This document shows positions 23,933-30,660 of a stretch of 64,000 nucleotides of DNA, piece by piece. Position numbers and translations under genes: made by a program. The notes beneath the pieces are model-generated. The model saw nothing but the letters and a program-made list of their open reading frames with translations, did no database searches and was not told where the DNA came from. The stretch is from Candidatus Ribeiella danica (GTDB lineage: Bacteria > Chloroflexota > Chloroflexia > Chloroflexales > Roseiflexaceae): the NCBI GenBank assembly GCA_016717335.1, contig JADKFS010000001.1, positions 992,001-1,056,000 of the forward strand. Reading direction: 5' to 3'. Numbering within the stretch: position 1 is the stretch's first letter; the number at the start of each line of letters is the position of its first letter.

Positions 23933-25129
23933 CTAGAAGATCCGCGGCGAGGCGGTCTTCACGCCGACCTGCTCCGCCTGCGTCTTGGGCGCCAGTGGCT
24001 CGGCCAGCTCTTCGATCAGGCGCACTAGCGGCATCCAGGAAATCGACTCCTTGTTCTCGTGGATGTTGCGCGCAAACGGCTCGGCCAGGCCGTCGCGGAA
24101 GTAGCGCACGATCGCCTCGCTCAGCGCGGCGTTGTCGCCCGGCGGCACGATCAGGCCGGTCTGCCCGTCGACGACCGCCTCGGCCATGCCGCCGACCGAG
24201 GTGGCGATCACCGGCCGCTCGAAGCCGAGCGCGATCTGGGCGACGCCGCTCTGGGTAGCCTCCAGGTACGGCAGCACGACCACGTCGGCGGCCGAGAAGT
24301 AGACCGCCAGCTCCTCGTTCGGCACGTAGGTGTTGTGGAACAGCACCGCGTCTTCGAGGCCAAGCTGCCGCACCAGCTCGCGGTACGGGCGCTCGTCCTC
24401 CCAGAACTCGCCGACCACCAGCAGGCGCGCGGGCAGCTGCTCGCGGACGCTCGCCAGCGCACGGATGAGGTTGCGCAGCCCCTTGTAGCGCCGCACGAAG
24501 CCGAAGAACAGCAGCACCGGCTCGCCCGCCGCCAGCCCCAGGCGCGCGCGCGCGGTGGCGCGCGGCAGCGGCGACTGGCTGAACACGTCGTAGGGCGGGT
24601 GGGTCGTGCCGGCGATGCGGCCCTTGGGCAGCGCCCGCCGCAGCAGCGCAAAGTCCTCCTCGCTCATCACGATAAAGGCGTGGCCGCGCCAGAGAATCCG
24701 CCGCGCCAGGAACCAGTCGAACAGGCCGCCGTCGGGCGCGATGATGTGGTGGCACAGGAAGATCGTGGGTGTCGGCACCTTCCGCAGCTTGAGCATGCGC
24801 GTCAGAAAGAACAGCATTGGCGACCAGAACGGCGTCCACCACTGCAGCAGCAGCAGGTCGGGCTTGTCGCGCTCGATCAGCCGGAGCGTTCGCCACCAGG
24901 TCAGCGGGTTCAGCGGCGTCAGCACGCGCTCGCACTCGACTCGCAGCGCGGTCGCGTCGGGGCTCGGGTCCATCGCGGTGTTGCCGGGGTAGAGCCACTT
25001 GGGGTACTGCTTGATATACGAGATCAGGCGCACCTCGTGGCGCTGGCGCAGGTGCTGCACCAGCAGCGTGGTGTAGTGGGCGATCCCGCCGCGGAACGGG
25101 TAGGTCGGGCCGATAACTGTGATCTTCAT
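23933..25129 (-). CDS. Family 4 glycosyltransferase
   Basis: A 398-residue GT-B enzyme starting at ATG 25129. The N-terminus, MKITVIGPTYPFRGGIAHYT, holds the glycine-rich loop found in many GT4 proteins. The C-terminal half has PVLLFFGFVRRYKGLRNLIR, VVLPYLEATQSGVAQIALGF (in place of the usual acidic E-x7-E motif) and RPVIATSVGGMAEAVVDGQT. The donor and linkage are unknown. Its ATG overlaps the stop of the 740-residue membrane protein gene by 4 nt (ATGA), so translation is likely coupled. The C-terminal end is low in homology signals. Confidence 0.88.
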   Translation of the reverse strand: MKITVIGPTYPFRGGIAHYTTLLVQHLRQRHEVRLISYIKQYPKWLYPGNTAMDPSPDATALRVECERVLTPLNPLTWWRTLRLIERDKPDLLLLQWWTPFWSPMLFFLTRMLKLRKVPTPTIFLCHHIIAPDGGLFDWFLARRILWRGHAFIVMSEEDFALLRRALPKGRIAGTTHPPYDVFSQSPLPRATARARLGLAAGEPVLLFFGFVRRYKGLRNLIRALASVREQLPARLLVVGEFWEDERPYRELVRQLGLEDAVLFHNTYVPNEELAVYFSAADVVVLPYLEATQSGVAQIALGFERPVIATSVGGMAEAVVDGQTGLIVPPGDNAALSEAIVRYFRDGLAEPFARNIHENKESISWMPLVRLIEELAEPLAPKTQAEQVGVKTASPRIF

Positions 25130-27348
25130 GAGGTGCTCTTTTGAATCTGAAAGATCTCGACGCCGTCGCGCGCGTACACCAGCCGGAAGGCCGGGCTGGC
25201 GCGCAGCTTCGCGGTGTCGATCCGGTCGGCGGCGGCCGGCCCGGGGAACGGGTGCGCGCCGCTGTAGACGTAGCCGATGCCGGCGCCGGCCAGCAGCGCG
25301 AGCGCATCGGGCCGGGTCAGGTCGACCTTCAGCGGCGTCGCGTCGGTCAGCGGCCGGCCGCGCAGCGCCGCCACGAAGCGGTTGACGTCGCGCCGGTAGG
25401 TCGGCTGCTCGCCCACCTCGCTGCCATAGGTCAGCGCTGGCAGGCTGGCCTGGCGCCCCGCCAGCAGCGGCAGCCACCAGCCGGCGTCCGAGCCGGCCGC
25501 CAGCGTGCCGCCGTAGGCCGGGAAGCTGTTGATCAAGAAGCGCGCATCGGCCGGCGTGTTCTCGCGGATCCAGGCCATCGCGGCCAGGTCGGCGTCGGCC
25601 ACCAGCGCCGTGTCACCCGCGATCACCCGCGTCTGCCAGCCCGTGTTCAACGCGACGGTTGCCAGCAGCAGCGCCGCCGCCAGCACCGCGCCGATCGCCC
25701 TTGACGCCGGCTGCCCCAGGCGCGCCAGCAGCCGCGCGACCAGAGCCTGGCTGGCCGCCAGCGCGTAGCCGGCCAGCAGCGCCGTGGGGATGAACAGCGT
25801 GCCCAGCCCGGTGAGCGTGTCGATCACGCCGGCGCCCGGCAGCCCGATCGTGTACGGCACGACCACCGCCACCAGCAGCGCGCACCAGACCGCCGGCACG
25901 GCCATGCGCCAGTCGCGCCGCCAGCAGGCGATCAGCAGGCCGGCCAGCGCGCCGAGCAGCACCGGCCGGGCGACATACTTTGGCGCGACCGGCTCGAGCG
26001 TGGAGAGCATCGTCGAGACCGCCGCGACCGATCCGCCCGCGATGCCGGTCGCGTTCTGCAGCAGGTAGCCGCGCAGGATGTTCGCTATCCAGGGCGCGGC
26101 CAGCAGCAGCGCCAACCCTGCGGCCAGGCCCGCGCGCAGCGCCAGGCTGCCGGCCGCTCGCCAGTCGCGCCGCGCCACCACCAGCGCCAGCAGGTAGCTC
26201 GCGACGAACAGCCCGGCCAGCGCGGTGACCAGATAGTGCGTCAGGATCATCGCCGTCGTGACGAGCGCGGTCAGCAGCACCAGGCGCCAGGAACTCGCCA
26301 TATTTTGACCAAAGACCAAAGACCAAAGGCCAAAGAATCGAGGGTTGGTCTCACGCGCTTTGGCCCTTGGTCCTCGGTCTGCGGCCCTCGGCCCTCGGCC
26401 CTTGGTCGCCGTCTCAGCCAGAGTGACCCAGCAGACGACCAGCGCCATGAGCACGACCTGCCCGGTCAGCTGGGTGTAGCGGCCCCAGTTCACGTAGAAG
26501 GCCGGGATGTTCGCGACGAAGCCGGCGATCAGCGCGGCCCAGACCCCCGCCCAGCGCGACCCTCCCAGCGCGACCGCCAGGGCGAACAGCAGCGGCGCGG
26601 CGAGCGCATTCATGATCTGGCCGGTCAAGATCACGCTCTGGATCGCGTCGAGGCCGGTCAGGTAGTGGACCAGCGCGGCGTTGGTGTGGAAGCCGAAGTG
26701 GTAGGTAAATGTCGCCAGCGGCGCGTACGGCTGCCACGAGTGGAAGATGCCGCCGTTATCGATCAGCAGCTGCACCATCAGCGTGTGGTGGTACGAGTCG
26801 CCCAGCAGCCCGACATGCAGATCGCGCGCGGCGTACAGGCGCACCAGCAGCGTGGCCGCGACGATGCCCAGCAGCGCCAGGCCCGCCCCATCGAGCGAGA
26901 TGTTGAACTGTGGATCTTGGACGTTGGCTTTGCGCGAGATCGATCCGAAATCCACAGCCCAAAATCCAACATTCAGCATCAGGCTGAGCAGCAGGTACGC
27001 CCAGGTCGCCGCGCCGCCCCAGCGCAGGCCGACCAGCTGCGCGGCCAGCAGCAGCAGCGGCGGCAGCGCCACGCTCAGGCCCAGCGCCAGCGACAGGCGC
27101 GCGAGCGGAGCGAGCGGGCGCGAGCGCGGCCACAGCAGCCGCAGCAGCACCAGGCCGGGCGCGAGGTACAGCGCGGCCAGCGCGGCCGCGCGCAGCGGCC
27201 AGCGGGCCAGCCCGGCCAGCCCCCACACCAAAAGCGCGCTGCCGCCACCCAGGGCCAGCGCCCCGGAGAGCAGCAGCGCGCCGATCAGCGCCGACACAGG
27301 CGTGCGCCAGCGCAGACGGGAGCCAGCTGACAGTGCTATGCGTTCCAA
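25126..27348 (-). CDS. Large polytopic membrane protein with two repeat insertions
   Basis: A 740-residue protein with about 14-16 hydrophobic segments and a soluble C-terminal domain of about 140 residues (NPAD-like ENTPADARFLINSFPAYGG followed by a GADAGWWLPLLAGRQ-type segment). The closest pattern I can name is the large DUF6541-like group of exopolysaccharide-locus membrane proteins; a role in polymer assembly or transfer is an inference from its place in the glycan operon. Two repeat elements are inserted in frame: one at residues about 124-149 (26901-26978), in a loop after an N-terminal membrane segment, and one at about 314-347 (26307-26407), between two membrane segments. Both inserted peptides are polar. 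It overlaps the GT4 start by 4 nt. Confidence 0.68.
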   Translation of the reverse strand: MERIALSAGSRLRWRTPVSALIGALLLSGALALGGGSALLVWGLAGLARWPLRAAALAALYLAPGLVLLRLLWPRSRPLAPLARLSLALGLSVALPPLLLLAAQLVGLRWGGAATWAYLLLSLMLNVGFWAVDFGSISRKANVQDPQFNISLDGAGLALLGIVAATLLVRLYAARDLHVGLLGDSYHHTLMVQLLIDNGGIFHSWQPYAPLATFTYHFGFHTNAALVHYLTGLDAIQSVILTGQIMNALAAPLLFALAVALGGSRWAGVWAALIAGFVANIPAFYVNWGRYTQLTGQVVLMALVVCWVTLAETATKGRGPRAADRGPRAKARETNPRFFGLWSLVFGQNMASSWRLVLLTALVTTAMILTHYLVTALAGLFVASYLLALVVARRDWRAAGSLALRAGLAAGLALLLAAPWIANILRGYLLQNATGIAGGSVAAVSTMLSTLEPVAPKYVARPVLLGALAGLLIACWRRDWRMAVPAVWCALLVAVVVPYTIGLPGAGVIDTLTGLGTLFIPTALLAGYALAASQALVARLLARLGQPASRAIGAVLAAALLLATVALNTGWQTRVIAGDTALVADADLAAMAWIRENTPADARFLINSFPAYGGTLAAGSDAGWWLPLLAGRQASLPALTYGSEVGEQPTYRRDVNRFVAALRGRPLTDATPLKVDLTRPDALALLAGAGIGYVYSGAHPFPGPAAADRIDTAKLRASPAFRLVYARDGVEIFQIQKSTS
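26307..26407. repeat. Heptamer palindrome inserted in frame in a membrane protein gene
   Basis: The left arm (26307-26335) is GACCAAA units and the right arm (26358-26407) is GGTC-type units, close to its reverse complement, around a 22-nt centre. The total is about 101 nt. It encodes a basic, Arg/Gly-rich stretch (about residues 314-347) that looks foreign to the hydrophobic protein around it. Confidence 0.88.
26901..26978. repeat. TTGGATC-type heptamer palindrome inserted in frame
   Basis: The left side (26901-26934, GTGGATC/TTGGACG/TTGGCTT units) and the right side (26945-26978, CCGAAAT/CCACAGC/CCAAAAT/CCAACAT) are imperfect reverse complements. It lies inside the coding region for residues about 124-149 of the 740-residue membrane protein. 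Confidence 0.75.
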
Positions 27349-27426
27349 CCGCTCAACACCAACGATGACCCGTACGACATAGTTCTAACGAACGTCACAG
27401 GTAATGCTTCTACACGCTGCCGGAGG

Positions 27427-28200
27427 TCACTTCGCTGCCGGTGGCGCGAGCCGCTTCCGGCACAGCACGGTCGTCTCGTCGCACAGCCGGTGCTCGCCGT
27501 GCCGCCGGTCGACCGCGACGATCTCCAGGCCGCTCTCGCGCACGCCCTGCTCGACCTCGCGCAGCGTCAGGCGCGAGCCGTGGAAGGCGGCGCCCTGCTC
27601 CGGCCGCAGCAGCCCCAGCCGCTCGGCCCGCCACAGCAGGCGGTACAGCCACGGCAGCCCGGCACGCGCGAGCTGCGCCAGCGGGCGCTCCTGGTATGTC
27701 AGCACCTGGAACAGCACGCTGCCGCCCGGCCGGGCCACCCGCTCGAACTCGGCGATATAGCGTAGCACGATCGCCTTGTCCGGTATGTGCTGCAGCACAG
27801 TGTACGAGAACGCCAGGTCGCAGCTCGCGGACGGGATGAACGCCAGGTCCGAGCCGTCGTTGCAGTAGAACTCGACGTTGCCGCAGCCGCGCTCCTGCCT
27901 GAGCGCGTTCGCCTTCTGGATCATCTCTTCGGAGATATCGACCCCGATCACCCGGTCGAACAGCTCGGCGAACGCGAACGCGAACCGGCCGATCCCGCAG
28001 CCGAGATCGACGACGGTGCCGCGGCAGTCGCCCGGCTCGACGCCCATGCGCCGCAGGATCGCGGACAGGCGCTGCTTGCCGACCTGCAAAAACGTCTCGA
28101 CCTCCCAGTCGTCTTTGTCGGTGGCGATATAGTGCATCGAATTGCGGCGGGCCAGGCTATCCCAGGTCCGCTTCATCCGCGCAGACACGACGTCGCTCAT
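27427..28200 (-). CDS. Class I SAM-dependent methyltransferase
   Basis: A 257-residue protein starting at ATG 28200 (MSDVVSARMKRTWDSLARRN), with GAGAG about 9 nt upstream. It has the classic GTVVDLGCGIGRFAFAFAEL loop (near residue 64), VIGVDISEEMIQKA with the ribose-binding acidic residue, and FSYTVLQHIPDKAIVLRYIA, a motif IV-like segment. The organisation matches Methyltransf_11/25 enzymes. It lies 78 nt after the start of the 740-residue membrane protein gene on the same strand, at the 5' end of the glycan operon. The substrate is unknown but may be a sugar of the surface polymer. Confidence 0.85.
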   Translation of the reverse strand: MSDVVSARMKRTWDSLARRNSMHYIATDKDDWEVETFLQVGKQRLSAILRRMGVEPGDCRGTVVDLGCGIGRFAFAFAELFDRVIGVDISEEMIQKANALRQERGCGNVEFYCNDGSDLAFIPSASCDLAFSYTVLQHIPDKAIVLRYIAEFERVARPGGSVLFQVLTYQERPLAQLARAGLPWLYRLLWRAERLGLLRPEQGAAFHGSRLTLREVEQGVRESGLEIVAVDRRHGEHRLCDETTVLCRKRLAPPAAK

Positions 28201-28370
28201 GATCGCTAGCTCTCGGTAAAGGCTTGCTCTATCGTCGCCGTTTGCCCATCTCTGCCAGGGCAGGAGGCAGGGGATGAGGGGGCGCCGCCGCACACATTCC
28301 GCCAGCAGGGCCGCGCGGCATTATACGATAGCGCAGAGGGGGTGTCAAAGCTCGGGGAGCCCGCCGGCGC

Positions 28371-28934
28371 TCAGCCGCGCTCCGCCCGGATCAGCCGCTC
28401 CCACTCCTCCAGCCGCTCGCGCTGCGCGCCGTTGAGCTTCACGATCGGGCGGGCGCGCCGGATCGCGCCGAACGCATCCTGCCAGCCCTGGCCGCACGCG
28501 ACCAGGTAGGCGCTGGCCGTCAGCGAGGCCCGCCCGACGCCGGCGTGGCAGTGGATCATCACCGGCAGCCGGTCGGCGTGCGCCGCCTGGATGAACGCGA
28601 TCCCCTCGCGCAGCTGCTCGACCGTCGGCGGGTAGAAATCCGGCACCAGCAGTCGCAGCGCGCGCTCCGGCTGCGGCCCGTGGAACAGATCCTCGCGCTC
28701 GGCCTGCAGGCTCAGCACCGCGCGGATGCCGAGCGCGTGCAGCGCCGGCCACTGCCGCGGCCGAAACTGCCCGCCGACGAACAGCAGCTCGTCCACCCGC
28801 GTCACATTCAGGCCGAACGCGCGGCGCAGCTGCGTGCGGGCGTACAGCCACAGCAGCGGCACATCGGACAGCGGCGGCAGCGCGCCGGGGTCGGGCAGCC
28901 GCAGCGCGGCGCGAGGGTCGTCCTGCGTTGTCAT
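28371..28934 (-). CDS. Dual-specificity-type protein tyrosine phosphatase
   Basis: A 187-residue protein with the cysteine-phosphatase signature HCHAGVGRA at residues 128-136 (catalytic C129, R135, the C-x5-R loop). VDELLFVGGQFRPRQWPALH and RAVLSLQAERED at the front, and an upstream Asp in VPDFYPPTVEQL as likely general acid, fit the dual-specificity (cysteine-based) family. Bacterial members often act on tyrosine-phosphorylated proteins controlling polysaccharide export, which the location would suit, but that is an inference. It lies about 170 nt after the methyltransferase operon start; the gap holds a C-rich hairpin-prone stretch (28245-28300). Confidence 0.88.
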   Translation of the reverse strand: MTTQDDPRAALRLPDPGALPPLSDVPLLWLYARTQLRRAFGLNVTRVDELLFVGGQFRPRQWPALHALGIRAVLSLQAEREDLFHGPQPERALRLLVPDFYPPTVEQLREGIAFIQAAHADRLPVMIHCHAGVGRASLTASAYLVACGQGWQDAFGAIRRARPIVKLNGAQRERLEEWERLIRAERG

Positions 28935-29019
28935 AGTGTCGTGGCGCTTTCAGGTGTAGGACAGGCTCCACCTAGTATACCATACGTGTATGCGGCATAA
29001 TGGCCGCCTGCCGGCGATC

Positions 29020-29600
29020 CCTTTCTTCCGGGGCGCTGCGCCCCCGGCCCCCCTCCGGCAAATAATGCCGTACCAATTGCATTGCTTGTGGCGCATGCCT
29101 ATCACCAGGCTTGCAGGCGCGTTGCCTCCCGCCGCGTCTGGATTCAGCCGGGCATGCGCATCAAGCCTGGCACACAAGACAGCATTCCTTTTGGGGTCCA
29201 GGGGCAACGCCCCGGCCGGGGGGCGGTGGGGGTGGCGGCTCACCCCCACCCGCGGGGGCACGGGGGCGCGCAGCCCCCCCGAAGGGGCTTGCGGGTGCGG
29301 CCCACGCCGGGGCACAGGGCGCGCAGCCCCCGACAGCGGTATGAGCGCCAGGCGCATCTGGATTCAGCCGGGCATGCGCATCAAGCCTGGCACACAAGAC
29401 AGCATTCCTTTTGGGGTCCAGGGGCAACGCCCGGCCGGGGGCGGTGGGGGTGGCGGCCCACCCCCCCCGCGGGGGCTCGGGGGCGCGCCCCCGAAGGGCT
29501 TGCGGGTGCGGCCCACGCCGGGGCACAGGGGCGCGCAGCCCCCCGACCGCACAGGGGGCGTGCCACTCGCCGGGGCACAGGGGCGCGCAGCCCCCGACAC
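29020..29600. repeat. GC-rich repeat cluster (two unit copies)
   Basis: The 28935-29620 gap has no convincing gene. It holds a module TTCCGGGGCGCTGCGCCCCC (about 29025-29070), a unit beginning TCTGGATTCAGCCGGGCATG at 29137, repeated at 29357 (220 nt apart), and runs of GGGGCGCGCAGCCCC. Related copies lie at 35240-35575. Open frames across it are repeat-derived and Gly/Pro/Arg-rich, so I do not call them genes. Confidence 0.8.
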
Positions 29601-29619
29601 GCCCCGAGCACGGGCGGCA

Positions 29620-29648
29620 TTGCACCACACACCTGCTTGCGCTATACT
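29620..29648 (+). promoter_or_regulatory. Promoter of the RAM-domain gene
   Basis: TTGCAC (29620-29625), 17-nt spacer, TATACT (29643-29648). It ends about 38 nt before the ATG at 29687, leaving a short leader containing GGGAGG. Confidence 0.75.
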
Positions 29649-29686
29649 GCCCGCGTGAAGCGCCAGCCAGCATTGGGAGGACAGCG

Positions 29687-29965
29687 ATGTTCACCGCCTT
29701 TGTGATGATCGAGGCCGAGCCGAACAAGATCGCCGATATCGCCCAGGCGATCGCCAACATGCCCAGCGTCTCCGAGGTCTACAGCGTGACCGGCGACTTC
29801 GATATCCTGGTGGTGCTGCGGCTGTCCGAGTTCGAGCAGCTCGCCGACGCCGTCCCCGATGGGCTCGCCAGGGTCGACGGCATCCTGCGAACCAACACCG
29901 TGCTGGCCTTCCGCCGCTTCTCGTCCAAGGATCTCGAGACCGCCTGGGATATCGGCGTGTCGTGA
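29687..29965 (+). CDS. Stand-alone Lrp/AsnC ligand-binding (RAM) domain protein
   Basis: A 92-residue protein starting at ATG 29687, with GGGAGG 6 nt upstream. The sequence MFTAFVMIEAEPNKIADIAQ followed by VSEVYSVTGDFDILVVLRLS and RVDGILRTNTVLAFRRFSSK is the alpha/beta RAM fold of the Lrp/AsnC family, without the N-terminal HTH. Such stand-alone domains bind amino acids or act as partners of full-length regulators. Being next to the ileS T-box leader is suggestive of an amino-acid-sensing role, but no direct evidence is visible. It has its own promoter. Confidence 0.85.
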   Translation: MFTAFVMIEAEPNKIADIAQAIANMPSVSEVYSVTGDFDILVVLRLSEFEQLADAVPDGLARVDGILRTNTVLAFRRFSSKDLETAWDIGVS

Positions 29966-30012
29966 TGTCGCGCCTCTCCGCCTGACGACCGATGCCCCTG
30001 ATTCGCTGCCCG

Positions 30013-30021
30013 TGCTATACT
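30013..30021 (+). promoter_or_regulatory. Extended -10 promoter of the ileS leader
   Basis: TGC (30013-30015) directly in front of TATACT (30016-30021) gives an extended -10; the -35 side (TGCCCC, 29993-29998) is weak. Transcription would begin near 30028, at the start of the T-box leader. Confidence 0.65.
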
Positions 30022-30153
30022 GCCGGTAGTAGGCGATGACGGAGACCAGTAGGCGGGGCCAACGGCGCCCCAGCGAGCGCGGGTATGGTGTGAGCCGCGC
30101 GCACGTTGCCCGCTGAAGATCGCTCCCGAGCCGACACGCGAACGCTGCATCCT

Positions 30154-30213
30154 AAGCGCTGAGCGCCGAGCGATGAAGATAATCTCTTCATCGCTGATCG
30201 TTCATCGTTGATC
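30154..30213. repeat. Heptamer palindrome inside the ileS T-box leader (first)
   Basis: The left arm AGCGCTGAGCGCCGAGCGAT (30155 on, to 30180) is nearly the reverse complement of the right arm (30185-30213, TCTTCATCGCTGATCGTTCA...). The unit family matches those at 41399 and 61432. It lies just downstream of stem I. Confidence 0.85.
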
Positions 30214-30298
30214 ATTCGGCAAGTAGTGGCGTCCGGGCTCGTCCCCCGTTACCAGGGACGGAAGGTTGAACACGACCTTCGCCAAGCGCGGCGAATGT

Positions 30299-30351
30299 TA
30301 GATTGCCGATTGCAGATTGAGCTAGAATCAATCAACAATCCGCCATCTGCT
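30299..30351. repeat. Heptamer palindrome inside the ileS T-box leader (second)
   Basis: The left arm TAGATTGCCGATTGCAGATT (30299-30318) faces the right arm AATCAACAATCCGCCATCTG (30330-30349). It uses the GATTGCA-type unit also found at 31475 and 57665. It ends about 12 nt before the T-box sequence. Confidence 0.82.
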
Positions 30352-30386
30352 TTCGCCGAACCGGGGTGGTACCGCGGGGCTGCTTG

Positions 30387-30419
30387 CCTCGTCCCTATGT
30401 TATGGGGGCGGGGATTTTT
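30387..30419 (+). terminator. T-box-controlled terminator
   Basis: An 11-bp stem (30387-30397 with 30403-30413, CCTCGTCCCTA paired to TGGGGGCGGGG including G-T pairs), loop TGTTA, then ATTTTTG. The upstream side overlaps the bases that would pair with the T-box in the antiterminator. Confidence 0.9.
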
Positions 30420-30586
30420 GTGCTCTGCGGCATGTCGTAGCGCGTCGGCGCCGGCAGGCGACAGCTGCGAACTAATGCGTGCAATCAGTGCTTTGAGAGG
30501 AGGTGATCGGCCGTGGACGGCGATGGCATTGCCGATATTGGAACCATACGCGACGATGGCTTTACGTGAGCAAGCCGTTGCTTATA

Positions 30587-30645
30587 CCCACAAAGGCACA
30601 AGGCCAGAAAGACAACAGCCTGTTGGCCCTCGGTGTCTCGGTGGC
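30587..30645. repeat. Palindromic element in the ileS leader after the terminator
   Basis: The left arm CCCACAAAGGCACAAGGCCA (from 30587) and the right arm GTTGGCCCTCGGTGTCTCGG (from 30622) are imperfect reverse complements around CAACAGCCT. It is an 8-bp-unit variety. It ends about 15 nt before the ATG, leaving the Shine-Dalgarno AAAGGAG (30648 on) free. Confidence 0.7.
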
Positions 30646-30660
30646 TCAAAGGAGACGAGA

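Larger units (their letters stand above)
30030..30419 (+). promoter_or_regulatory. T-box riboswitch (tRNA-Ile) upstream of ileS
   Basis: Stem I is recognisable: GATGACGGAG then the AGTA bulge (30048-30051), AGCGAG (30072 on), and the terminal GGTGTGAGCC segment. The specifier loop reads GAAGATCGCTCCC with ATC (30119-30121), an isoleucine codon. The T-box itself is GGGTGGTACCGCGG (30364-30377), followed by a terminator. Uncharged tRNA-Ile should pair with ATC and the T-box to form the antiterminator and allow ileS transcription. The region between stem I and the T-box is unusually long because it contains two heptamer palindromes. The 240 nt from the terminator to the ileS start is extra leader. 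Confidence 0.88.

Noticed and set aside
29161..29760. Open frames inside the GC-rich repeat cluster
   Set aside because: They consist of repeated Gly/Pro/Arg-rich sequence generated by GGGGCGCGCAGCCCC units in several frames and strands.
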